A stretch of 5,010 nucleotides of DNA. It comes from JAXHUA01 sp034189695 (GTDB taxonomy: Bacteria > Chloroflexota > Dehalococcoidia > E44-bin15). Where the stretch lies: NCBI GenBank assembly GCA_034189695.1, contig JAXHUA010000136.1, positions 1 through 5,010 of the forward strand, written 5' to 3'. The notes beneath the pieces are model-generated. The model had not been told where the DNA came from and made no database searches. It saw nothing but the letters and a program-made list of their open reading frames with translations. Positions 1 to 4,699 of the stretch are shown one piece after another (position 1 is the first letter of the stretch; every line of letters starts with the position of its first letter). A program made the position numbers and the translations under genes.

Positions 1-249
1 CCTACACCCACGCCCGCGTCTACACCGACGCCGACACCAACGCCTACGCCTACACCGACGTCTACACCCACGCCCACTCCTACGCCGGCGTCTACGCCAA
101 CGCCTACACCGACGCCCACTCCTACGCCGGCGTCTACGCCAACGCCTACACCGACACCCACGCCAACGCCTACACCAACAATGACGCCGACACCCACGCC
201 TACACCGACGCCGACACCGACGCCTACACCAACGCCGACGCCGACGCCA
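1..249 (+). repeat. Thr-Pro codon repeat encoding an extended (TP)n linker
   Basis: All 83 codons encode alternating Pro and Thr with occasional Ala-Ser or Ser interruptions (PTPAST) and one Met. The DNA is a degenerate six-base repeat (ccnacn) with varied third positions, so selection seems to act on the peptide rather than on a recent DNA slip. Such linkers are usually extended and commonly O-glycosylated spacers; glycosylation here is inference. Confidence 0.95.
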
Positions 250-1761
250 GTCGAGCTGTTCTCCGACAGCTTCGAGAACGCCGACGACTGCCTCCTCAAC
301 TGGGTGCAGGACGACCAGGAGGACTGGTTCTGCGATACCGAACACGTCTTCGAAGGCTCCCACTCAGCCGGCGTCGACGGCAGGGCCACCGACGCCACCA
401 TCACCCTCAAAGACCCCATCGACCTCAGTGGTATGTCGCAGGCCACCCTCTCCTTCCATTGGCTCATCGAGGACAGCTACGGGAGCGGTGAGTACCTCGC
501 CCTTGATCTCTGGAACGGCTCCTCATGGGTCGAGGCAGACCGCCTCAGCGGCAACGTCGATCCAGAGGAGGTGTGGCACAATGAGAGCATTGACCTCCTC
601 GCCGACTACCTCACACCCGACTTCAAACTGCGCTTCCGCGCCGACACTGGCTCCTACGCCGACGACGCCAGCGTCGACGTCGTCAGCGTCACTGGTGTCC
701 CGACGGCGCCAGCAGCAATGACCATGCACGTCAGCGACATCGATATGGGCCTCACCTCCCTCGACTGGTCAACCCGTGCCACCGCCACGGTGAGCGTGGT
801 AGACTCCAGCAACCAGCCGGTCCCAGGCGCCACTGTCTACGGCCACTGGGAGGATGCCGCCAGCGACATCGATGCAGGGACGCTGAACAGTGACGGCCAG
901 GTCACGTTGAAGTCTGACCCGGACAGGTCCCTCGCCGTGACAGCCCTCTCACGCACTGAGACGGTCTTCACCTTCGTGGTCGATACGATCGAAGGCAGGG
1001 GGTGGACATACGACCCAGAAGCGAATGTCGAGACGGCTGATTCCATAAGCGCCATATTCCCGCCGCCGCCGCCAAATCCGGCGGCGACACCCACCCCCCG
1101 GGCCACCCCGACACCACACCCAAGCCCCACCGCTGGGCCTGGTGAGCCCCCCAGCCCGACACCTCCCGGCCCCGACTCCACACCGCCTCCTTCGGAACCC
1201 GGTGGAGAGGGGACCATCTCGGTCGGTGAAGGGCACCTGTCCATAGAAGGCGCCAGAGTCACCCTGAGATTCGACGAAGGGGCCTTCGAGGGCGAGGCCC
1301 TCGTTGCCGTCGAATCCATACCATGCACGGATTGCATTGCCCCACCCGCGGGCTACCGAGTTGGCGACACCTGCTTCCGTATAACCGCCACAGTTGACGG
1401 CGCATCGCTGTCCAGGCTCGCAGCGAACGTGACCGTATGTGTTGAGTACTCCGACGGCGATGAGGCAGCCGCCGAGGGCAACCCCCCACGGTTGCGACTC
1501 TCTTACACTGACCCCGCCTCCAATCAGTGGCAGGTGTTGCCTACAGAGCTCCACACGACGTCGGGGACGGTGTGCGCCACCACCGACCATCTTGGCGATT
1601 GGGCGGTGCTTTCGACAGTCCCGACCGGTGGTCTGGCCTGGTGGCACTACCTGCTCGTGGTGGGCGTGGGCGCCCTCGTCGTTCTGCTGTCCCACACCCC
1701 CAAACGGCAGACCACGGCCTTCAGGCCGGGAGGCGAGCCGGAACCAGACGACGACGATTGA
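1..1761 (+). CDS. C-terminal part of a multidomain secreted, membrane-anchored surface protein (5' end outside window)
   Basis: The frame is open from base 1, so the ATG at 181 lies inside a Thr-Pro repeat and is not the start. Domains in order by base: (TP)n linker 1-249; a MAM/jelly-roll-like beta domain about 250-696, with the pattern FSDSFE...W...G..SA...A..TL..PIDLSG...ATLSFHW...EYLALD, as attached to secreted peptidases and surface proteins; an Ig/Big-like domain about 718-1056 (MHVSDIDMG, ATVSVVDSSNQPVPGATVYG); a Pro-rich linker 1060-1212; a beta-rich domain about 1213-1623 with five Cys, including CTDC, suggesting disulfides outside the cell; a hydrophobic helix about 1630-1692 (YLLVVGVGALVVLL); then a short basic-then-acidic tail (HTPKRQ...DDDD). 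This predicts export with a C-terminal membrane anchor and a cytoplasmic tail. There is no LPXTG motif. A catalytic domain, if any, lies upstream. Binding target unknown; surface location is inferred. Confidence 0.85.
   Translation, partial: PTPTPASTPTPTPTPTPTPTSTPTPTPTPASTPTPTPTPTPTPASTPTPTPTPTPTPTPTMTPTPTPTPTPTPTPTPTPTPTPVELFSDSFENADDCLLNWVQDDQEDWFCDTEHVFEGSHSAGVDGRATDATITLKDPIDLSGMSQATLSFHWLIEDSYGSGEYLALDLWNGSSWVEADRLSGNVDPEEVWHNESIDLLADYLTPDFKLRFRADTGSYADDASVDVVSVTGVPTAPAAMTMHVSDIDMGLTSLDWSTRATATVSVVDSSNQPVPGATVYGHWEDAASDIDAGTLNSDGQVTLKSDPDRSLAVTALSRTETVFTFVVDTIEGRGWTYDPEANVETADSISAIFPPPPPNPAATPTPRATPTPHPSPTAGPGEPPSPTPPGPDSTPPPSEPGGEGTISVGEGHLSIEGARVTLRFDEGAFEGEALVAVESIPCTDCIAPPAGYRVGDTCFRITATVDGASLSRLAANVTVCVEYSDGDEAAAEGNPPRLRLSYTDPASNQWQVLPTELHTTSGTVCATTDHLGDWAVLSTVPTGGLAWWHYLLVVGVGALVVLLSHTPKRQTTAFRPGGEPEPDDDD
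79..162 (+). repeat. Two tandem copies of a 42-bp unit inside the TP linker
   Basis: Bases 79-120 and 121-162 are near-identical 42-bp units, differing only within the last few bases. Each encodes 14 residues of the form PTPASTPTPTPTPT. Their identity at third codon positions, unlike the surrounding degenerate TP codons, points to a recent in-frame duplication that lengthened the linker. Confidence 0.85.
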
Positions 1762-1784
1762 GTCACCGTCAGGTCGACGAGGCT

Positions 1785-1840
1785 GTACCGCACGCATGCA
1801 ACGGCCCTCACGGGACTAGAGGCCGATTCCCGCCCGGTAC
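1785..1840. other. Nested inverted repeats downstream of the surface-protein gene
   Basis: GTACCG at 1785-1790 is complementary to CGGTAC at 1835-1840, and inside it CGGCC at 1802-1806 pairs with GGCCG at 1821-1825. The structure begins 23 bases after the stop codon and could help end or stabilise the upstream transcript. There is no T-run after it and the internal loops are large, so it is not a convincing intrinsic terminator. Confidence 0.35.
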
Positions 1841-1897
1841 GGAGGAGCGGCCGACCGTCATGTATACCACTGTTCCCTTACGTGCTTCCGCCGCTTC

Positions 1898-1906
1898 TGC
1901 TACAAT
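1898..1906 (+). promoter_or_regulatory. Extended -10 promoter for the His-rich/CooT/FAH operon
   Basis: TGCTACAAT is an extended -10 (TGn followed by TACAAT, five of six matches to TATAAT). The -35 region about 17 bases upstream (TTACGT) is poor, as is usual for extended -10 promoters. The predicted transcription start is about 1912-1914, just before the first paired base of the structured leader. The same TACAAT hexamer occurs upstream of the minus-strand gene that starts at 3850. Confidence 0.5.
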
Positions 1907-1912
1907 TGGGTT

Positions 1913-2020
1913 GAAGGCCACCTGACGGCAGATGTGTGCGCCAGCATCGATGGCCGCAATCCGCTGCCCCTGATGAGCCGAGTTCGTATCCTCCCGCTCA
2001 TTCCTGACGAAAGGAGGGCC
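1913..2020 (+). promoter_or_regulatory. Candidate structured cis-regulatory leader RNA (three-way junction that captures the SD)
   Basis: Hand pairing gives P1: 1916-1923 (GGCCACCT) with 2012-2020 (AGGAGGGCC), one A-A mismatch and one bulged G. P2a: 1927-1931 GGCAG with 1964-1968 CTGCC, followed by a 5x5 internal loop. P2b: 1937-1943 TGCGCCA with 1951-1958, seven pairs with one bulged C. P3: 1972-1978 GATGAGC with 1996-2002 GCTCATT, seven pairs including one G-T. P1 buries the SD of the gene at 2024. The P3 loop carries CCTCC (1990-1994), complementary to the SD core GGAGG (2013-2017), giving a second, mutually exclusive way to block translation. It matches no riboswitch class I can name. Given the genes below it, metal sensing is a reasonable guess but only that. 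Energies were not computed. Confidence 0.45.
2013..2018 (+). promoter_or_regulatory. Shine-Dalgarno that fixes the start of the His-rich protein at 2024
   Basis: GGAGGG lies five bases before ATG 2024. It decides in favour of this ATG over the in-frame ATG at 1934, which has no SD and would extend the protein through the structured leader. The SD lies inside leader helix P1. Confidence 0.8.
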
Positions 2021-2023
2021 ACA

Positions 2024-2236
2024 ATGGACTTGCGCGACCAAGTGTGCAAGCTTGTTGACTACTGGATTGACCACAACCATGAGCACGAGGTGGAGATGCA
2101 GGAGTGGGCCGGCAAGGCCAATCCTCTGGGGCCTCAAGTGGCCGACGCGCTCCAGAAGGCCGCAGCCAGTCTTGCCGAAGCCAGCGCCGCCCTGGCGAAA
2201 GCGAAAGAGGCACTGCAGAATCCACCGGAAGGCTGA
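2024..2236 (+). CDS. Small His/Glu-rich helical protein, probable partner of CooT
   Basis: This is a 70-residue protein with a strong SD. Residues 1-30 contain a YWIDHNHEHEVEMQEWA segment in which His17, His19 and His21 sit among Glu and Asp, plus Cys8. Residues 38-66 form an Ala/Lys/Glu-rich amphipathic helix that may be a coiled coil. There is no signal peptide or membrane segment, so it is cytoplasmic. From memory the H-N-x-E-H...W-A pattern resembles a short family (possibly DUF8180) found next to CooT genes; this is not verified. His17 and His21 are one helical turn apart and could bind a divalent metal. It is followed after 36 bases by the CooT gene and is likely the first gene of the operon. 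A role in nickel handling is inferred from context and composition. Confidence 0.75.
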   Translation: MDLRDQVCKLVDYWIDHNHEHEVEMQEWAGKANPLGPQVADALQKAAASLAEASAALAKAKEALQNPPEG

Positions 2237-2272
2237 GTCGCACTGGCATTCCTGCACACGGGAGGTGAACCG

Positions 2273-2455
2273 ATGTGTCTCGGAAAACTGTACCAGGATG
2301 AGGACCAGGGGGAGCCTGTCCTCGAAAGCATCGCCCATCTCAGGCTGGAGGATGGCAAGGTCGAAGTGGAGACCCTGTTTGGGGAGAAGAGGCTCCTCCA
2401 GGGCAGGCTTCGAGAAATCGACTTCCTTCAGTCAAGGATTATCGTGGAATCGTAG
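2273..2455 (+). CDS. cooT: CooT-family small nickel-binding protein
   Basis: This 60-residue protein has the size and layout of CooT, the small nickel-binding protein first studied in Rhodospirillum rubrum, where it is tied to carbon monoxide dehydrogenase maturation. Family signs are the N-terminal Met-Cys (Cys2 is the nickel ligand in R. rubrum CooT), the ESIAHLRLEDGKVEVETLFGE core and the GRLREIDF segment before a C-terminal strand ending IIVES. The fold is a small beta barrel; older databases called it a predicted RNA-binding protein. SD GGAGGTG (2261-2267) lies five bases before the ATG. It sits between the His-rich gene and the FAH-family gene, 48 bases ahead of the latter. No CO dehydrogenase or hydrogenase gene is visible here, so its client is unknown. 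Family call is firm; physiological role is inferred. Confidence 0.85.
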   Translation: MCLGKLYQDEDQGEPVLESIAHLRLEDGKVEVETLFGEKRLLQGRLREIDFLQSRIIVES

Positions 2456-2488
2456 CGGTGCCGCACGGGTGACGGACCTGGCAGATAT

Positions 2489-2493
2489 GGAGG
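2489..2493 (+). promoter_or_regulatory. Shine-Dalgarno that supports the TTG start at 2504
   Basis: GGAGG is followed after ten bases by TTG at 2504, which opens the FAH-family frame at the position where family members normally begin (MRIVRFA). The ATG at 2487 overlaps the SD and is out of frame, and no in-frame ATG occurs near the family N-terminus. Confidence 0.75.
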
Positions 2494-2503
2494 AAACGGG
2501 CTC

Positions 2504-3289
2504 TTGCGCATCGTGCGCTTCGCCAAGTCGGGCCAGGTGAGGTATGGCCTGCTCGACCACACCACGGTGCTGGGCCTGCAATGCAGTCCCTTCGAGTGCC
2601 CCGACGTGCCCGTCCGCCCACCCCTTCTTGACGGGGTCACCTACCAGGTCGACGACGTAGGACTCCTCTGCCCATGTACACCGTCCAAAGTGGTCTGTCT
2701 GGGTCTGAACTACCGCAGCCATGCCAGGGAGCTCGGCATGCCCGTCCCAGACGCCCCGGTCATCTTTCTCAAGCCATCCACGGCCGTAATAGGGCCTGAG
2801 GAACCCATTGTTCTACCACACATATCCAGGCGCGTGGACTACGAAGGTGAGCTGGGCGTCGTCATTGGGAAGCGGGCGAAGAACGTAGCCGCAGAGGAAG
2901 CAGACCGCTACATCCTCGGCTACACCTGTTTCAATGACGTTACTGAACGCATGGTCCAGAGAGAAGACGGCCAGTGGACCAGGGCCAAGAGCTACGACAC
3001 CTTCGCACCTCTGGGCCCGTGGATTGAGACCGACTTCGACCCGGGCGATGTCGGGATAGAGACCTACCTCAACGGTGTGCTGAAGCAGTCGGGGCGCACC
3101 AGCGACCTGGTCTTTGGTGTCGACTATCTGCTCAGCTTCATCTCGCAGGTCATGACCCTGCTACCCGGTGACGTAATAGCGACGGGCACCCCATCTGGAA
3201 TCGGGCCCATGAACCCAGGCGATACAGTTGAAGTTACAGTGGAGTCAATCGGCACCCTCAGGAATGCCGTTGTGGCGAACCAGACATAG
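2504..3289 (+). CDS. Fumarylacetoacetate hydrolase (FAH) family enzyme
   Basis: This 261-residue protein with a TTG start matches the single-domain FAH family (acylpyruvases, fumarylpyruvate hydrolases, HpcE-type isomerase/decarboxylases, oxaloacetate decarboxylases). Visible motifs: VCLGLNYRSHARELG (64-78), with His73 and Glu76 in the place of the His-Glu catalytic lid pair of FAHD1-type enzymes; FLKPSTAVIG (88-97); the metal-binding YEGELGVVIG (113-122) with Glu114 and Glu116; FNDVTER (143-149) with Asp145 as the third metal ligand; DGQWTRAKSYDTFAPLGPW (155-173) with Lys161; and the substrate loop IATGTPSGIG (225-234). The metal is normally Mg or Mn. All key residues are present, so it should be active and cytoplasmic, cleaving or decarboxylating a 2-oxo or 2,4-dioxo acid; the exact substrate cannot be read from sequence. 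The short N-terminal region (1-55) is the usual small lead-in domain. It is last of the three-gene operon and no aromatic-degradation genes accompany it. Confidence 0.93.
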   Translation: MRIVRFAKSGQVRYGLLDHTTVLGLQCSPFECPDVPVRPPLLDGVTYQVDDVGLLCPCTPSKVVCLGLNYRSHARELGMPVPDAPVIFLKPSTAVIGPEEPIVLPHISRRVDYEGELGVVIGKRAKNVAAEEADRYILGYTCFNDVTERMVQREDGQWTRAKSYDTFAPLGPWIETDFDPGDVGIETYLNGVLKQSGRTSDLVFGVDYLLSFISQVMTLLPGDVIATGTPSGIGPMNPGDTVEVTVESIGTLRNAVVANQT

Positions 3290-3337
3290 CGCGGCGCACA
3301 CGCCAGGCTACCCCCTCGCATACGTGCCTTTCCCGAC

Positions 3338-3850
3338 TCAGTGGTAGTGGTCGTAGCATTCCTCCCAACCATCATCATACCCCTGCCAGTAGCGCAGCCA
3401 CCAGACATCCCCTCTTCCTTCCTCATAGCCGTCGTCGTACCCGTCCTCGTACCCTTCGTCGTAGCCTTCAGTGTATCCCTCATCTTGCCCCGCAGCGTAG
3501 CCGTCAGAGTAGCCCTCGTCTATTCCGACAGCGAGACCCAAGTCGTAGCCGGTGTCGTTCCCGGCCAGGTACCCGGCGCTATACCCGGTAGCGTTGCCCT
3601 CAGCGTAGCCAGTATCGAATCCGGCGGCGTAGGCCTGCTGGCGCCCCAGGTAGTACGTACCTACGCCACATCCCGCCAGCAGCGCGAGAAGCACTACGAC
3701 GCCTACAGCGATCTGCCACACGGCGAAGCCACGCCAGGGCCTCATGGTAAGCCAGCGCGTCACAACGCCGAAACCCTCGCCACCACCACCTTCAGGCTCA
3801 CCCTCACCGTGCTCTTCTGGCATCCCCTCGTTCACTGTATCCTCATCCAT
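3338..3850 (-). CDS. Single-pass membrane protein with long GYxxG glycine-zipper repeat
   Basis: This 170-residue protein starts at ATG 3850 with SD AGGAGGT (3862-3856) five bases upstream. Residues 1-30 are acidic and Gly-rich. Residues 31-43 contain Arg and Trp (TRWLTMRPWRGF). A hydrophobic helix runs about 44-67. Residues 77-145 hold 18 glycines at an exact four-residue spacing, mostly followed by Tyr (GYxxG), with acidic residues increasing toward the end. The tail is aromatic (VWWLRYWQGY...CYDHYH). The regular GX3 pattern recalls the deca-GX3 motif of Yae1-type proteins and glycine zippers, which pack helices, but the membrane anchor and Tyr/Asp/Glu content differ from Yae1. LAGC at 58-61 resembles a lipobox, but 60 residues precede it; a shorter start at Met36 would give a good lipoprotein signal but has no SD. 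Function not recognised. It converges on the FAH gene and diverges from the cNMP-fold gene. Confidence 0.8.
   Translation of the reverse strand: MDEDTVNEGMPEEHGEGEPEGGGGEGFGVVTRWLTMRPWRGFAVWQIAVGVVVLLALLAGCGVGTYYLGRQQAYAAGFDTGYAEGNATGYSAGYLAGNDTGYDLGLAVGIDEGYSDGYAAGQDEGYTEGYDEGYEDGYDDGYEEGRGDVWWLRYWQGYDDGWEECYDHYH
3416..3622 (-). repeat. Degenerate 12-bp repeat encoding 18 glycines at four-residue spacing
   Basis: On the minus strand the codons for residues 77-145 repeat as Gly-(mostly Tyr)-x-x. On the plus strand this shows as repeated gtagcc/gtaccc-type blocks. Gly codons and the two x codons vary between units, so the pattern is kept at protein level and is not a fresh DNA expansion. Confidence 0.9.
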
Positions 3851-3855
3851 GTACG

Positions 3856-3862
3856 ACCTCCT
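3856..3862 (-). promoter_or_regulatory. Shine-Dalgarno that fixes the GYxxG protein start at 3850
   Basis: On the minus strand AGGAGGT precedes ATG 3850 by five bases. This strong site argues against the internal Met36 start (3745), which has no SD. Confidence 0.8.
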
Positions 3863-3955
3863 GCCTCCATGTTACTCCGACCACGCTGCGAATCCTCCCA
3901 ACCCGACCACTCCCCGACAAGACAGAATCAGGCACCTCTTCTCTGCACAACAGCC

Positions 3956-3966
3956 ATTGTATCACA
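3956..3966 (-). promoter_or_regulatory. Possible -10 element for the GYxxG gene
   Basis: On the minus strand TGTGATACAAT contains TACAAT (3961-3956), the same hexamer as in the operon promoter. No good -35 is visible 16-18 bases upstream. A start near 3949 would give a leader of about 98 bases. Confidence 0.3.
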
Positions 3967-4079
3967 TGCCATGGAGCCCTCGGTACAGCCATCCCGCCAC
4001 CAGGCACATAATGCCAGCACAACGGAATGGGCCACGCACGGTCAGGGCAACAACAGCGTCATCGAGTATGCCACCCCCC

Positions 4080-4108
4080 TTGACTCCCACACCGCGCCAG
4101 CGTAGTCT
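4080..4108 (+). promoter_or_regulatory. Promoter candidate for the cNMP-fold gene
   Basis: TTGACT (4080-4085, five of six to TTGACA) is separated by exactly 17 bases from TAGTCT (4103-4108), which keeps the most conserved T, A and final T of TATAAT. The predicted start is about 4115, leaving a leader of about 55 bases before ATG 4170. Confidence 0.5.
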
Positions 4109-4160
4109 ATCCCCCCTGGCGCAGGGTCGGGTGCTGCTTGCCACGCTGTGCAGATGTGCG

Positions 4161-4168
4161 GGAGGAGG
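4161..4168 (+). promoter_or_regulatory. Shine-Dalgarno that fixes the cNMP-fold protein start at 4170
   Basis: GGAGGAGG sits immediately before ATG 4170; counting from its first GGAGG the spacer is four bases. It selects this ATG over far-upstream in-frame ATGs, such as 3744, that run antisense to the neighbouring gene. Confidence 0.75.
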
Positions 4169-4169
4169 A

Positions 4170-4652
4170 ATGGTTGAGAAGTCCGAGTACGCTGCCGGGT
4201 TGAAGGCATGCGAGCTGTTCGCTGTGCTCAGCGACGGGGAACTGGATGACCTGCTCACCACAATGGGTACGTGCTGTCGGATGGAGGAGTACGAGGCTGG
4301 TGACACCGTATTCAATCAGGGAGAGCTGGCTACGAGAGCGTACGTGGTCGTAGACGGGCAGATACTAATCAGTAGAAGCTTCTCACTGGGAGACAGAATG
4401 GCAACCAAGACGATCGCCCTTCTGGGAAAAGGCAGGGCGATGGGCTGGTCTGCGTTGGTATATGAGGACCACTACGCATCGGCGTCCGCCCTGTGCCAGA
4501 AGCCGACGCGTCTCGTAGCCCTGGAAGGACACGCCCTTCGCCAGGCGTTGGAGCAGGACCACAGCGTGGGCTTCAGGGTAATGAGAAGGCTCGCCACCAT
4601 GCTGGGCGACAGACTCCAGTCGGCGTACAGCGCCATCGAAACCCACCTGTAG
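4170..4652 (+). CDS. Stand-alone cyclic-nucleotide-binding-fold (Crp/cNMP) protein, no DNA-binding domain
   Basis: This 160-residue protein starts at ATG 4170. The N-terminal helices (LKACELFAVLSDGELDDLL, 11-29) lead into a beta barrel with the family pattern Y-E-A-G-D-T-V-F-N-Q-G-E (41-52), YVVVDGQI (58-65) and LGKGRAMGWSALV (85-97), then a long C-terminal helix (about 121-158). The usual phosphate-binding cassette has G-E-x-A-L followed by an Arg; here it reads G-W-S-A-L (92-96), then YASASA (102-107), so the ribose-binding Glu and phosphate-binding Arg appear replaced. It may therefore bind another ligand or none. It ends after the barrel and helix, with no winged helix, so it is not a Crp-type transcription factor by itself and may dimerise or partner another protein. 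It is preceded by its own promoter candidate, and the mobile-element end follows closely. Fold call is firm; ligand and partner unknown. Confidence 0.85.
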   Translation: MVEKSEYAAGLKACELFAVLSDGELDDLLTTMGTCCRMEEYEAGDTVFNQGELATRAYVVVDGQILISRSFSLGDRMATKTIALLGKGRAMGWSALVYEDHYASASALCQKPTRLVALEGHALRQALEQDHSVGFRVMRRLATMLGDRLQSAYSAIETHL

Positions 4653-4681
4653 CTGACGGATACTGCTCCATTTTGGTTGGT

Positions 4682-4699
4682 AGGTAGTATTCACTACCT
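4682..4699. other. Perfect short hairpin just after the cNMP-fold gene
   Basis: AGGTAGT (4682-4688), a four-base loop, then ACTACCT (4693-4699): seven perfect pairs, 29 bases after the stop codon at 4650-4652. It overlaps the stop codon of the minus-strand transposase. No T-run follows on either strand, so it is at best a weak terminator. It could also belong to the end of the insertion element. Confidence 0.4.

Larger units (their letters stand above)
3851..4169. other. Divergent intergenic interval between the GYxxG gene and the cNMP-fold gene
   Basis: This stretch of 319 bases has no supported gene. It carries the minus-strand SD next to 3850, a TACAAT -10 for the minus-strand gene, and a -35/-10 pair for the plus-strand gene. 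CCGACCAC occurs twice as a direct repeat (3877-3884 and 3903-3910, 26 bases apart) within the expected minus-strand leader. Frames crossing it in both directions lack ribosome sites and conserved features. No tRNA or intrinsic terminator is seen. Confidence 0.7.

Noticed and set aside
949..1797. 282-codon antisense frame opposite the surface-protein gene.
   Set aside because: It mirrors the Pro-rich and biased codons of the plus-strand gene, has no ribosome site and gives no recognisable protein.
1940..1985. Fluoride-riboswitch-like words (GATGG... CTGATGA).
   Set aside because: The required hairpin before GATG, the paired segment before CTGATGA and the long-range pseudoknot are missing.
1916..2020. 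Hammerhead ribozyme-like core: CTGATGA at 1970-1976, C-GAAA at 2008-2012, and A2012 pairing with T1923 in the type III order.
   Set aside because: The base after T1923 is G rather than the required non-G cleavage base, stem II between 1977 and 2008 does not pair well, and CTGATGA is better used in the seven-pair helix P3. Most likely coincidence or a decayed form; Infernal against the hammerhead models would settle it.
1934..2023. N-terminal extension of the His-rich protein from ATG 1934.
   Set aside because: No SD, no family-like residues, and it would run through the structured leader; ATG 2024 has a strong SD.
3293..3304. GGCG-CACA-CGCC hairpin after the FAH gene as a terminator.
   Set aside because: Only four pairs and no T-run on either strand.
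3341..4105. 254-codon plus-strand frame opposite the GYxxG gene.
   Set aside because: It is the complement of the repeat codons, giving Val/Pro-rich low-complexity sequence without SD; the minus-strand gene has SD, membrane helix and exact glycine spacing.
3744..4169. 142-codon N-terminal extension of the cNMP-fold protein.
   Set aside because: Low-complexity Pro/Ser/Thr sequence that overlaps the divergent gene and its promoter; the SD at 4161 and the family N-terminus support ATG 4170.
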